The notes below the pieces were generated by a model. The model was not told where the DNA came from. It was given only the letters and a program-made list of their open reading frames with translations, and did no database searches. A program made the position numbers and the translations under genes. 64,000 nucleotides of DNA from Bacillus altitudinis 41KF2b (GTDB lineage: Bacteria > Bacillota > Bacilli > Bacillales > Bacillaceae): assembly GCF_000691145.1 (NCBI RefSeq), contig NZ_ASJC01000003.1:124001-188000 (forward strand), given 5' to 3'. Shown here piece by piece: positions 48,070 to 56,245 of the stretch. Every line of letters begins with the position of its first letter. Position 1 is the first letter of the stretch.

Positions 48070-48933
48070 TTATAATGGATTTAAGAACCCTTGCATTTTT
48101 AGTTCTCCTTGTCTCATTAAAAGAGGCAAAGTAGCAAAACAATATCCATAGAAGACTCTTAAATTATAGGTCAACTCATTCTTAGGATTTATATATAATA
48201 TATTACAGAAATCTCCTACACTATCGTTTATAAAGTTCATAATAACACTTATTAGTAAAGGCACTTCATACAGATAAGGATGAAAATCAAAGATCATTTC
48301 TTCTGATTCTCCTTGTACAAAATATCTATGGAAATGATTAGAAGATGTGTGAGTATCTTGACATAAATTTTTATACATAGTGTTATACATTTCTAATTCC
48401 ATTCCACCACAAGTTTGCGCCATCTCTTTTATTTCAAAGTACTTATTTACGTGTCTTTTACCATTATTCATATCCTTAGTACCATCATAAGTTGGTGTGA
48501 ATCCTAATGACTTAATTTCATCGAGTATATCCTGTTCCTGTTTATTGTGATCAACAAAATTAGCTATTGGGAGATACTTATTCTCTTTTAATTGTCTTAC
48601 AGCAAATAGACGAGTAAATAGGTCATTAGCGGATGAATACTTTAAGAATTTTTCTGGTTCCAATATTAATTTTCTTCCTATTAGTTTAATTTCAAATAAT
48701 GATCGAGCTAAAACCCTAGCAGACACAATATTCCCCTCTTTAATTAAGTTGACAATTGCTTTGAGAGTATTAACAGTCTTACTTAAGAGAACAATAGCAT
48801 TTTTTTGTATTTTATTAGGTGACTTAATTTCCCTTATCACTTTTAAATAAAAAGGTTCATAAACTTTATTTACAAAAAAATCAAAATGATTAATTATGGG
48901 CCGTTTATAAAGGTAATTATCTTGGAATTCCAT
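48070..48933 (-). CDS. DUF5677-like protein, prophage cargo
   Basis: 287 residues, all-helical, with KTVNTLKAIVNLIKEGNIVSARVLARSLFEIKLIGRKL and the later CQDTHTSSNHFHRYF, features of the DUF5677 family (function unknown, frequent in mobile and defence-linked contexts). AT-rich. It has its own TATAAT (48965-48960) and terminators on both sides, so it is a self-contained 'moron' rather than part of the late operon. Confidence 0.7.
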   Translation of the reverse strand: MEFQDNYLYKRPIINHFDFFVNKVYEPFYLKVIREIKSPNKIQKNAIVLLSKTVNTLKAIVNLIKEGNIVSARVLARSLFEIKLIGRKLILEPEKFLKYSSANDLFTRLFAVRQLKENKYLPIANFVDHNKQEQDILDEIKSLGFTPTYDGTKDMNNGKRHVNKYFEIKEMAQTCGGMELEMYNTMYKNLCQDTHTSSNHFHRYFVQGESEEMIFDFHPYLYEVPLLISVIMNFINDSVGDFCNILYINPKNELTYNLRVFYGYCFATLPLLMRQGELKMQGFLNPL

Positions 48934-48959
48934 ATTGGTCCCCTTTGTTTTTTTTAATT

Positions 48960-48965
48960 ATTATA
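48960..48965 (-). promoter_or_regulatory. -10 box of the DUF5677 cargo gene
   Basis: TATAAT read leftward, 27 bp before the ATG (RBS AAAGGGGACCAAT). The -35 is poor. Confidence 0.5.
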
Positions 48966-48997
48966 ACTGAAAATTTTACCAATTAACTATAATAAAA

Positions 48998-49024
48998 ATA
49001 GCGGCATTCCCAACGGAAGCCGCT
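48998..49024 (-). terminator. Terminator after the gene at 49053
   Basis: AGCGGCTTCC-GTT-GGGAATGCCGCTATTTTT on the minus strand. Confidence 0.8.
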
Positions 49025-49052
49025 CCTAAATTAATTACCTTTCGTGATAGCT

Positions 49053-49424
49053 TTAATCATTTGCCATACCCTCTTTCATCTTTTGTAACATCTTTTCAGT
49101 ATCTTTATCGGTTTTTTTATTCAACCATTTAAGTAATGCTGTTGGAACATGACTGTGATCCATTGGTTGAGACCACTCGTCTTCAAAGCGGGTTTTCAGA
49201 TCACCAAAAGTCATTTCACTAACACTTTCTAAAGAAACATTGAATTTTGTGCTTATTAATTTGTTCACAATTTGGTCAGTTGAGCCAACTTTTTCAGACA
49301 ACAGAAAATTCGAATGAACATCGTTATCCTCTTTCTTTCCACCAATACGATTTACATATTCTTCATAACGGTCTCTTATAAACTCAAGAATTTTATCCGA
49401 TGGCGTGACATGCTTTCTAATCAT
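49053..49424 (-). CDS. Hypothetical phage protein
   Basis: 123 residues, helical and acidic (KILEFIRDRYEEYVNRIGGKK ... MTFGDLKTRFEDEW). It has its own TATAAT (49454-49449) and is bounded by terminators, like the DUF5677 gene next to it. No family recognised. Confidence 0.6.
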   Translation of the reverse strand: MIRKHVTPSDKILEFIRDRYEEYVNRIGGKKEDNDVHSNFLLSEKVGSTDQIVNKLISTKFNVSLESVSEMTFGDLKTRFEDEWSQPMDHSHVPTALLKWLNKKTDKDTEKMLQKMKEGMAND

Positions 49425-49633
49425 TAAACCCGCTCCTAACGAACTGTAATTATATTCTAATTATATCATCATCAATTTTGATTATCCACACAATCCACCA
49501 ATTCACCATATCTAATATTGTGTCTAACTCAAAGAATCGCTGAATCCATTGTCCCTCTTGCTTTTCAGCCATTTCCCTAAAATGAGTTGGACATTTTCTC
49601 GTTATGGTTAGCTGGTGAAAAAGAGCACAAAAA

Positions 49634-49664
49634 AAAGACCCACCTGCCATTTGAACAGATGAGT
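49634..49664 (-). terminator. Terminator after the tyrosine recombinase gene
   Basis: AGACTCATCTG-TTCAAATGG-CAGGTGGGTCTTTTTTTT (G-U pairs) on the minus strand, directly after the stop. Confidence 0.78.
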
Positions 49665-50207
49665 CTATAAGCCAAAGTCGTCCATTGTTCTATCCATTGT
49701 GTCTTGTGTGATCCCAATATATCTCAATGTAATATCTGGGCTTGAGTGGTTGAATATTTCTTGCAGCAAGGCCACATCCTTGAATTTCTTATAATGCCAG
49801 TAACCAAACGTTTTCCTTAGTGTATGTGTCCCTATGCTATCGAGGCCTACATACTCCGCTGCCTCTCTCAATATATTGTATGCACTGCTGCGGCTGATTG
49901 ATTTGTTAAGTCCTTCTCTGCTTTTAAAAAGGTATTCTTGATCATCTTTGTCCTTGATATATTGATCTATCGCTTTTCGAAGAGTTTTGTTTATTTTGAT
50001 TCTTTTTTCTTTACCTGTTTTTTGTTCTCTTAGAGATACATATTGTTTCCTTACATCCTTCACTCTCAATTCTAGCAGATCGGATATACGCAAACCTAGA
50101 TTGATTCCAGCCACAAAAAGCAACAAGTTCCTTTTGTTTCGCTCTCCAAGATATTTCTTTATATAATGGATCTGATCAAGGTCCCTTATTGGCTGAACAA
50201 AATTCAT
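49665..50207 (-). CDS. Small tyrosine recombinase
   Basis: 180-residue catalytic-domain-only recombinase. Active-site arginine in INLGLRISDLLELRV, HTLRKTFGYWHY (H-x-x-R), the H in FNHSSPDITLRYIGI with the tyrosine in LRYIG. It lacks the arm-binding N-terminus of integrases. Start overlaps the ArpU-like gene by 4 bp. Since the serine recombinase explains integration, this one may act in dimer resolution, packaging-site handling or late control. Such genes beside ArpU are frequent in Firmicutes phages. Confidence 0.88.
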   Translation of the reverse strand: MNFVQPIRDLDQIHYIKKYLGERNKRNLLLFVAGINLGLRISDLLELRVKDVRKQYVSLREQKTGKEKRIKINKTLRKAIDQYIKDKDDQEYLFKSREGLNKSISRSSAYNILREAAEYVGLDSIGTHTLRKTFGYWHYKKFKDVALLQEIFNHSSPDITLRYIGITQDTMDRTMDDFGL

Positions 50208-50653
50208 GATTTATCCCCCTGCTTATACACTTCTTCTCTAAGTGCAAAGGCCAGTCGATAGTATGCTTTGTTTTTAACACGATAGTAATTCCGCTGGCTG
50301 AGGCCCATATCTGCGTAAATCTCGTAATCATACATTTCTTCATCCTGCATATAGAGCATAACTAAAATGCGGCGCTCTTTTTGCGTAAGACGATTGATTG
50401 CACGCTGAATCCGTTTCATGAACTGATCGCGCTCGATTTCCCAATCCATTTTTTTTAGCGCTGCTTCTTCTGTGGTTGAGTGGAACTGATTTGAGAAACT
50501 CGGCGGCGTAATGGTGTATGTTGTTGTGATCTTTGGAAGAAAGTCTTCCGGCGTTTGCAACCTAAGTATTTTATATTTTTCCATCATCTTTTCCATTTTG
50601 AATCTTGTTTTTTCCTCGTCGATCTGCGGAATATCTAAGCTTGTTTGATTCAT
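50204..50653 (-). CDS. ArpU-family late transcriptional regulator
   Basis: 149 residues with a C-terminal sigma-70-region-4-like HTH (LTQKERRILVMLYMQDEEMYDYEIYADMGLSQRNYYRVKN, residues about 88-128). ArpU-like proteins control late gene expression. Coupled to the tyrosine recombinase and located at the end of the early operon, ahead of the late genes. Confidence 0.88.
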   Translation of the reverse strand: MNQTSLDIPQIDEEKTRFKMEKMMEKYKILRLQTPEDFLPKITTTYTITPPSFSNQFHSTTEEAALKKMDWEIERDQFMKRIQRAINRLTQKERRILVMLYMQDEEMYDYEIYADMGLSQRNYYRVKNKAYYRLAFALREEVYKQGDKS

Positions 50654-50666
50654 GATAATTCCCCCT

Positions 50667-50789
50667 TTATTTTCGGCGCATGGCCCCGCCTTTGGCTCTT
50701 TTTAACCGCTGCATGTTTTGCCCCATCAACTCTCTTAAATCTCTGTCAGTGAGCTTCTGCGGCTGTTTTTTGGGCTTTTCCTTCTTCAT
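50667..50789 (-). CDS. Small basic phage protein
   Basis: 40 residues, MKKEKPKKQPQKLTDRDLRE... ending MRRK, preceded by AAAGGAGCAGCC. Highly positive, perhaps nucleic-acid binding. Lies just upstream of the ArpU-like gene. Confidence 0.6.
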   Translation of the reverse strand: MKKEKPKKQPQKLTDRDLRELMGQNMQRLKRAKGGAMRRK

Positions 50790-50806
50790 GGCTGCTCCTT
50801 TCTGAC

Positions 50807-50859
50807 AAAAAGAAAACGGACACCAACCAGCACCCGTAAAAGGTGTTGATCAGTGTCCG
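50807..50859 (-). terminator. Terminator between lipoprotein and ArpU genes
   Basis: CGGACACTGATCAACACC...GGTGCTGGTTGGTGTCCG stem followed by TTTTCTTTTT on the minus strand. Confidence 0.85.
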
Positions 50860-50878
50860 CAGGCTCTCCGTCTTGGAC

Positions 50879-51274
50879 TTATTTACTTGTCTGCAATTCA
50901 ATATCTGGAATAATATTTTCTGGCCGGAACAAAATTTTGTAATGAAATGGATCTTCTTTATTAGCCTCAAGCTGTTCAGCAAAGAAGCTAACGTTATCAC
51001 TCAAGCCAAGGTAGTGCTTCTTATATTCGTTTTTACCGACCTTGCATGTCACTGTCATTCTTAGATCGTTGTCACCATTTCCAAGAGCACAAAGTCCTTC
51101 TACGGTAAGTAAGTACTTATCAGTGATGCCATTAAAGAAAACGACTCTTCTCTGGACCTCAAATGAGTCAGACGATTTAGAAATGTTATGCGATACTGTA
51201 TCGGCCTCGCTACATCCAGCCATAACCGCCATTACAGCAATAAGTAACACTAATAATTTCTTTTTCATGTTCAT
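50879..51274 (-). CDS. Phage beta-sandwich-type lipoprotein
   Basis: 131 residues. Signal peptide with lipobox AVMAGC (Cys 21), then a beta-rich domain (VQRRVVFFNGITDKYLLTVEGLCALG, YKKHYLGLSDNVSFF). Similar small lipoproteins recur in Bacillus phages; superinfection exclusion is one suggested role. Followed by its own strong terminator. Confidence 0.78.
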   Translation of the reverse strand: MNMKKKLLVLLIAVMAVMAGCSEADTVSHNISKSSDSFEVQRRVVFFNGITDKYLLTVEGLCALGNGDNDLRMTVTCKVGKNEYKKHYLGLSDNVSFFAEQLEANKEDPFHYKILFRPENIIPDIELQTSK

Positions 51275-51435
51275 TCTCCTCGTTTTGTTTTTAAAGTACG
51301 GTCAATCTGCTCACCTATTGTAATTAAAGCGGACTCAGCCTTTGCAGTTATTAATAAAAACGATTTCCTAAGAATGTGTATCTTGCGCTAGAGTTTTGGC
51401 CGCTCCTGCTGAATTACGAATTTCTTCTTCGTGAT

Positions 51436-51861
51436 TCATTTGACATTAAATTTAACGGACTCGAACGTTCCGATGTAGTTTCGTTTATTGGAATCGGTGT
51501 AGCAGTCCAGCTGGATCACGTATGTTCCTCTGCCGGTACGCTTGCGAATTTCTTTAACACTAAATGACTTTAGAGGCGTTGACGTTTTGAAGCTGCCCCT
51601 TTGAACTAGGTTAGTATCTGTTAAACCGCCATTGGATCGCTTTTTGTAAACGCCAGCAGTGTAATAAAGCGTGCTCGATCCTTTCTTTTCAGTTCGCCAA
51701 TCAACTGTCTTGGCGCCTGCATAGTAATTGGTGTCATCCGTAAAGACTCTAGCTTGATGCCCGTATCCCTCCGTTTGCCAGTTTGACCATACTGCTTGAG
51801 CAGACGGTGCATAAAGCACCGCCGCAATAATAATAGTTAGTGTGATTAGTAGTTTTTTCAT
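51436..51861 (-). CDS. Small secreted hypothetical protein
   Basis: 141 residues with a clear signal peptide (cleavage near SAQA-VW, residue 23) and a beta-rich domain rich in aromatic and basic residues (YYTAGVYKKRSNGG ...). No family recognised. With the lipoprotein downstream it forms a pair of exported proteins inside the early region. Confidence 0.65.
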   Translation of the reverse strand: MKKLLITLTIIIAAVLYAPSAQAVWSNWQTEGYGHQARVFTDDTNYYAGAKTVDWRTEKKGSSTLYYTAGVYKKRSNGGLTDTNLVQRGSFKTSTPLKSFSVKEIRKRTGRGTYVIQLDCYTDSNKRNYIGTFESVKFNVK

Positions 51862-51879
51862 AACGTTCCCCTTTCTAAG

Positions 51880-52146
51880 TCATAAAGTAATGTATTGAAC
51901 CAATGTGTCTGTGAACGATTTTTCATAAGTGGACATTATATACATTATCCAATTTATATCTACTCCAGATACGTGAAGTCTAAAAAAGCGCTTAAAGTCT
52001 TCATCCGACAATTCCAATCTATACTTATTCGCACTTTCTTTAACTTTTTTAAAATGAAAGAGTAACTTACTAAGTTCAAGTGTGTACATCGTACCTTCTG
52101 TCACAAGCTCTGCCTCAAGATGATCGTAAGGGATGGCGTATTTCAT
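51880..52146 (-). CDS. Hypothetical phage protein
   Basis: 88 residues containing EGTMYTLELSKLLFHFKKV. The EGTxYTLEL phrase recurs in the next upstream ORF, suggesting an ancestral duplication. Overlaps that ORF by 4 bp. Confidence 0.6.
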   Translation of the reverse strand: MKYAIPYDHLEAELVTEGTMYTLELSKLLFHFKKVKESANKYRLELSDEDFKRFFRLHVSGVDINWIMYIMSTYEKSFTDTLVQYITL

Positions 52147-52319
52147 ACAGAAACCTCCTTTACAATTTCGATAGCCTGATCAAGTGGTAATCGTTTCAGA
52201 TAACATTGATAACCAAGTTCAAGAGTGTACACAGTTCCTTCGCTTAAGGCTTTATCTCGTTGTATTTCCTCTAGTGTTTTACCGTTATTCCTCATTTTCA
52301 AATACACTTCAATTGTCAT
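52143..52319 (-). CDS. Small phage protein with HTH-like element
   Basis: About 58 residues from the ATG at 52319 (AAAGGGGAATGAAA). VYLKMRNNGKTLEEIQRDKALSEGTVYTLEL looks like a helix-turn-helix. Function unknown. Confidence 0.55.
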   Translation of the reverse strand: MTIEVYLKMRNNGKTLEEIQRDKALSEGTVYTLELGYQCYLKRLPLDQAIEIVKEVSV

Positions 52320-52334
52320 TTTCATTCCCCTTTC

Positions 52335-52601
52335 TTATATCAAACTTCTGTCCATGCCTAGTAACATTTCTTCTTCATTCGTTATATCTTCAATCACTTT
52401 TTCAATGCTTAAAATTCTTTCATCCGCATCGACAGTACGGCTGTGTCTGATTGCTGCATATGCTTCTGTAACTTCGGTTATTTCTTCTGATAATCCGCCA
52501 TCATCATCAGCGACAACATCAGTATAGATTGTCATAGCATTTTCTTCGGTTTTCGCCTTGATCAATGCGTAATATGGATCATGCACCTCGTAAAATTTCA
52601 T
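52335..52601 (-). CDS. Hypothetical phage protein, paralogue of the C-terminal half of its upstream neighbour
   Basis: 88 residues, MKFYEVHDPYYALIKAKTEENAMTIY... Closely matches the C-terminal half of the next gene (MKFYETHEPYYALIKARNIERAMEIY...), including the final GM/DxSLI. Also shares the AAGAAAGGGGAATGAA leader. A recent tandem duplication. Function unknown. Confidence 0.65.
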   Translation of the reverse strand: MKFYEVHDPYYALIKAKTEENAMTIYTDVVADDDGGLSEEITEVTEAYAAIRHSRTVDADERILSIEKVIEDITNEEEMLLGMDRSLI

Positions 52602-52616
52602 CTTCATTCCCCTTTC

Positions 52617-53096
52617 TTATATCAATCTTCCGTCTACTGCCAATCGCATTTCTTTTTCGTTCATTAAATCATCAAGGACTTCTTCAATTGGAACTGTTTT
52701 GTTATCTTCTCCAGTACAGCGACTATACTTTGTTGCTGCATATAGTGCCGTTACTTCTTTGATACTTTCCGCAAGTTCTTTCTCTTCATCAGCAGTAACG
52801 TCATTATTGTAAATCTCCATTGCACGTTCGATATTGCGCGCTTTGATTAATGCATAATAAGGCTCGTGCGTCTCATAAAACTTCATTTCCTCTTTGCTTT
52901 TAACCTGTTCCTCCAGCAACTGAATGGCCGCTTCTAAATACGTTGTAAAATCAATTGCTTCTTGTTGAGCATGTTCTAACCAGCCTTTCAGATCATAAGA
53001 GGAGGTTTTTACTTCCTCACCGTACTTTTGCAGGCCTTTTTCCTGCTGCTTGTACAGCTTTGTAATTACAGATGAGATAATCGGGTTTTCGTTCAT
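52617..53096 (-). CDS. Hypothetical phage protein (MazG-like N-terminus, duplicated C-terminal module)
   Basis: 159 residues. Residues 1-70 (VITKLYKQQEKGLQKYGEEV ... EHAQQEAIDFTTYLEAAI) resemble MazG/phosphoribosyl-ATP pyrophosphohydrolase-like helical NTP-binding modules; 71-159 is the module repeated downstream. Could be a nucleotide-handling protein, unproven. Confidence 0.6.
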   Translation of the reverse strand: MNENPIISSVITKLYKQQEKGLQKYGEEVKTSSYDLKGWLEHAQQEAIDFTTYLEAAIQLLEEQVKSKEEMKFYETHEPYYALIKARNIERAMEIYNNDVTADEEKELAESIKEVTALYAATKYSRCTGEDNKTVPIEEVLDDLMNEKEMRLAVDGRLI

Positions 53097-53269
53097 CGTG
53101 ATTCCTCCTTTAGTGATTCCATATCAACGTTTAAGACCTGTAACATCCAAAGAAGAGTAGCCATTCCGGCAACAGCTTCTTTATCCGCTCCATTCGAACG
53201 AACTCCTCTTTCTCCAAAGTCGTTCATCCGTTCAATGATTTGATTTTGTTGCTTTTTATTCAGCTTCAT
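53093..53269 (-). CDS. Small hypothetical phage protein
   Basis: 58 residues from ATG 53269 (GGAAGGGGAACACCG), MKLNKKQQNQIIERMNDFGE... A longer frame upstream overlaps the previous gene by 200 bp and is rejected. Helical; function unknown. Confidence 0.55.
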   Translation of the reverse strand: MKLNKKQQNQIIERMNDFGERGVRSNGADKEAVAGMATLLWMLQVLNVDMESLKEESR

Positions 53270-53639
53270 CGGTGTTCCCCTTCCAGTGAGGGTAATCTTC
53301 GAACTGAGGAATATGCTCATCATGTGATGCTGCATACTCCTTCTTTGTTGCGTCCCAGCATTCTTTACACATGCTTGAGCCGATATCACCCATAAATGGT
53401 GAAGGCCGTACTTTGTTTGATAGTTCATCGCAGTAATCACACAAGCCGCCATTATGAAAAGAAACTTCAATCTTTTTTAGTTGTTCATCTGATATTTCAA
53501 CTTGTCCTATTGGTTCCTGACAAAAGATATGCGTTTCTACTAATTCAGGAACCCCGCTAAACGCTTTATGCTGACTCTTTTCGCCCGCTCCAAGATCAAT
53601 AACGAGTCTGTCGTCAATCAAATATAGTGAATAGTTCAT
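53256..53639 (-). CDS. Hypothetical phage protein with zinc-binding cysteines
   Basis: 127 residues with CDYCDE ... CKECWD (about residues 67-95), a probable zinc ribbon, and an acidic C-terminus. Overlaps the next gene by 14 bp. Function unknown. Confidence 0.6.
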   Translation of the reverse strand: MNYSLYLIDDRLVIDLGAGEKSQHKAFSGVPELVETHIFCQEPIGQVEISDEQLKKIEVSFHNGGLCDYCDELSNKVRPSPFMGDIGSSMCKECWDATKKEYAASHDEHIPQFEDYPHWKGNTDEAE

Positions 53640-53642
53640 AAT

Positions 53643-54230
53643 CTAGTAACCCTCCTGCTGCCGCTTATGATTGACGGCGTTTTTGTTCATATACGCTTCT
53701 TCGATTTGTTCGGGTGTGAAGCCGAAGCCAACGATTCCAATTGCCAAGAACAGCCCCCAAGCTATATGGAAGTGTTGTTTTTTATTTTCTTCATCCTTGA
53801 GCATTCGAGAATTCAATAAGCTCCATTGCATCTCCACGAAAACTCCTGAAAGCCCTCCGTCAAATCCTGCTTCTTTGAAATCCTCAATCGCTTCTTCTCG
53901 TATGTTTAATTCTTCTTTCCATCCCTTTTTAATCGCAATTGATAAGAAGAAGTGCAGACAGTCCACGTATTCTTCTAAGAGTGGGTTTTTCTCTACCCAT
54001 TGATTTCCACCTAGATCCTCAGTTCGATATTCTAAGTAACGATCTTGATTTCTGGCTCTTTGATCATCACTCCAATGCTTGAACCAGCGTCCTTCATTAG
54101 CAAATTCGCCTAGTTCGGTGATGAGTGCAACATATGTGTTAGGCAGCAGGTCTTGACCTTCCAGCCCTTTTTCTCGGATGATGCGGTTGTCTAACTCCGC
54201 CTGCATTTCAAACATTTTTTCAAGGTTCAT
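53643..54230 (-). CDS. dUTP diphosphatase, dimeric (all-alpha) type
   Basis: 195 residues. MFEMQAELDNRIIREKG, LITELGEFANEGRWFKHW (E-x-x-E metal motif) and LLEEYVDCLHFFLSIAIKKGW (second ExxxD) are the dUTPase_2 signatures. Keeps uracil out of phage DNA and supplies dUMP. Confidence 0.9.
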   Translation of the reverse strand: MNLEKMFEMQAELDNRIIREKGLEGQDLLPNTYVALITELGEFANEGRWFKHWSDDQRARNQDRYLEYRTEDLGGNQWVEKNPLLEEYVDCLHFFLSIAIKKGWKEELNIREEAIEDFKEAGFDGGLSGVFVEMQWSLLNSRMLKDEENKKQHFHIAWGLFLAIGIVGFGFTPEQIEEAYMNKNAVNHKRQQEGY

Positions 54231-54251
54231 TTCAGTTAGCCCCTTTTCGAT

Positions 54252-54713
54252 TTAATTTAATGAGAATGATGGAACTGCTTCAAACCCTATTTCTTTACGT
54301 TGTCTGGACCAACCGTTTATAAATGGTTTTGAATTTCTGTAAAGTATCTCCCACTTTTCCTTGCAAATATCTCTATGAAAATTCCATACCATTACATCCT
54401 CATTGAGTGATCCTTCAATATCGTCACGTTCCCACAAGCCCCAATTGTCCCAAGCATCACTTTCTAGCCAACTTTCTAAAGCATAATCAGATTCAAAGAC
54501 GAAGAAAGAATCACCATCATCGAGCGAATACAGTAGAAACAATTCATCGTGCATGTTACCTTCCTCCATAGTTTCTGATGCTGAACTAGGGTCCAAGGTT
54601 CGAATTACATCTAGGTTTCTTGTGTTTCGCTCGTCCGTTTTTTTCAGTTCGTCCTTTATAAATTCAACCGCTTCCCTAAGCGTTTCAAATTCCTTTAACA
54701 CATGTTCACTCAT
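54252..54713 (-). CDS. Hypothetical phage protein
   Basis: 153 residues, acidic, rich in W/D (LESDAWDNWGLWERDDIE). No family recognised. Lies between methyltransferase and dUTPase genes in the early region. Confidence 0.6.
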   Translation of the reverse strand: MSEHVLKEFETLREAVEFIKDELKKTDERNTRNLDVIRTLDPSSASETMEEGNMHDELFLLYSLDDGDSFFVFESDYALESWLESDAWDNWGLWERDDIEGSLNEDVMVWNFHRDICKEKWEILYRNSKPFINGWSRQRKEIGFEAVPSFSLN

Positions 54714-54740
54714 ACCGTTTCCTCCTAAGCCGCTAGGCTG

Positions 54741-56000
54741 TTAGTTTGCTTTGCTATAATATTTGTTCATATGCTCAGGTACGCACATCTCTGGGAGGTT
54801 AGCCCGCACCAGCTGCTCTGCGAATTGCGGTGGAACACTATTCCCCACCCTGCGTATTTGGTCGGATTTATTACCAATATTGAATGTATATCCAGGTGGG
54901 AACCCCTGCCCTGCAAATAGTTCGTTTGGTTGCAACATACGCAATCCAATGTCTGCAATCCTCAGACCATTTGTGCAAACTGTTGTTAATGCGAAACGGT
55001 CTTTTGTTGTAATGGTATGCAATGGCTCGTCTAGTCGCTGTCCTACTCCTTGACCGTAATACTTAGTCAAGAAGGCAACCGTAACTAATCCAAATCTATT
55101 GCCGCCAGCTGTGATTGTGTGTAATGGTCGATCAAGCGAAAGGCCTCTTACCTCTTTATCTGATTGCTCAGTATAATAACTGATCAAGAATGCCGCTTTA
55201 CTCTTATCCGGCACCATTACAGGACTTGGATTGTTTACGATGAATTTATCAATACCTCTTTTGATTCGTTTCATCGTATTTTCAACTAGTGGCCGTTTCC
55301 TGTTGAATATACTAGGGACACCTATGGACCAATCTATAATCTCGTAAGAGGATCGCCACGGCTTGAGCTTTCCCGTTTGAACTAGAAGACTTTTTGGATC
55401 ACCATGTGTTGGTTTCGGCCATACGATTTCTTTTCCGTCACATCTTGCAACCATAAAGAATCTTTTTCGTATGGTTGGCGCTCCATAATCGCAGGCCGTC
55501 AACTCTCTGAACTGCACTTCATATCCAAGTGATTCCAGCGTTTTGACGAATGATTGAAATGTCTGTCCCTTTTGTTCCTTGATCGGTTTACCTTCTTTAG
55601 AGACAGGCCCCCAATCTTTGAATTCCTCGACGTTCTCAAGCATGATGACGCGTGGTTTTACCGCTATCGCCCATCTAACAGCAATCCACGCAAGCCCTCT
55701 GATACTCTGTTTTACAGGCTTGCCGCCTTTTGCCTTTGAATGATGTGTACAGTCAGGGGAAAACCATGCCAAACCTACTTTTCGCCCTCTAACTGCTTGT
55801 TTCGGATCAACATCCCACACAGATTCACAATAATGTTCCGTGTCAGGATGGTTTACCTCATGCATTGCAATGGCAGCAGGATCATGATTGATAGCTATAT
55901 CTACTGATAAGCCTGTTGCAAGCTCGATGCCTGTACTCGCTCCCCCTCCTCCTGCAAAGTTATCTACAATGATTTCACGGAATAGATTGAGCTGATTCAT
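54741..56000 (-). CDS. DNA cytosine-5 methyltransferase
   Basis: 419 residues. Motif I IIVDNFAGGGGASTGIELA, motif IV WFSPDCTHHS (the usual PC is seen as PDC, with the cysteine next), motif VI MLENVEEF, target region and motifs IX/X (QIRRVGNSVPPQFAEQLVRAN). No matching endonuclease is nearby, so it is an orphan enzyme likely protecting phage DNA from host restriction. Confidence 0.93.
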   Translation of the reverse strand: MNQLNLFREIIVDNFAGGGGASTGIELATGLSVDIAINHDPAAIAMHEVNHPDTEHYCESVWDVDPKQAVRGRKVGLAWFSPDCTHHSKAKGGKPVKQSIRGLAWIAVRWAIAVKPRVIMLENVEEFKDWGPVSKEGKPIKEQKGQTFQSFVKTLESLGYEVQFRELTACDYGAPTIRKRFFMVARCDGKEIVWPKPTHGDPKSLLVQTGKLKPWRSSYEIIDWSIGVPSIFNRKRPLVENTMKRIKRGIDKFIVNNPSPVMVPDKSKAAFLISYYTEQSDKEVRGLSLDRPLHTITAGGNRFGLVTVAFLTKYYGQGVGQRLDEPLHTITTKDRFALTTVCTNGLRIADIGLRMLQPNELFAGQGFPPGYTFNIGNKSDQIRRVGNSVPPQFAEQLVRANLPEMCVPEHMNKYYSKAN

Positions 56001-56245
56001 TGCATCAACCCAGCGATCACGATAATTGCCATGAAACCCAGCACCGTGAGAATGACAGGCCCGTTTGATTCCCTTTTCGCCATGATCACGTTACCCTCTA
56101 TAACAAGGTCATCATTTTCACGTACCAGCATTGGTACAACGTTTTCTGGCACTTTAAGATGAGCAGCTGCCTCCTGAATCGTGATCGCTTGATGTTTGCA
56201 AGCTTTTACAGTCTGTGAAAGCTCGACATGTTTTGGTAGACTCAT
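55997..56245 (-). CDS. Small protein with HTH-like part and C-terminal membrane anchor
   Basis: 82 residues: a helix-turn-helix-like segment (ITIQEAAAHLKVPENVVPMLV) and a C-terminal membrane span (ILTVLGFMAIIVIAGL). Overlaps genes on both sides by 4 bp. Function unknown. Confidence 0.6.
   Translation of the reverse strand: MSLPKHVELSQTVKACKHQAITIQEAAAHLKVPENVVPMLVRENDDLVIEGNVIMAKRESNGPVILTVLGFMAIIVIAGLMQ

Noticed and set aside
49450..49572. 40-codon ORF MAEKQEGQW... after the tyrosine recombinase terminator
   Set aside because: RBS is too close, no promoter is visible, and the segment lies in an AT-rich gap; evidence is too weak.
54741..56000. Restriction-modification system
   Set aside because: No endonuclease gene next to the methyltransferase; an orphan phage methyltransferase is the better reading.
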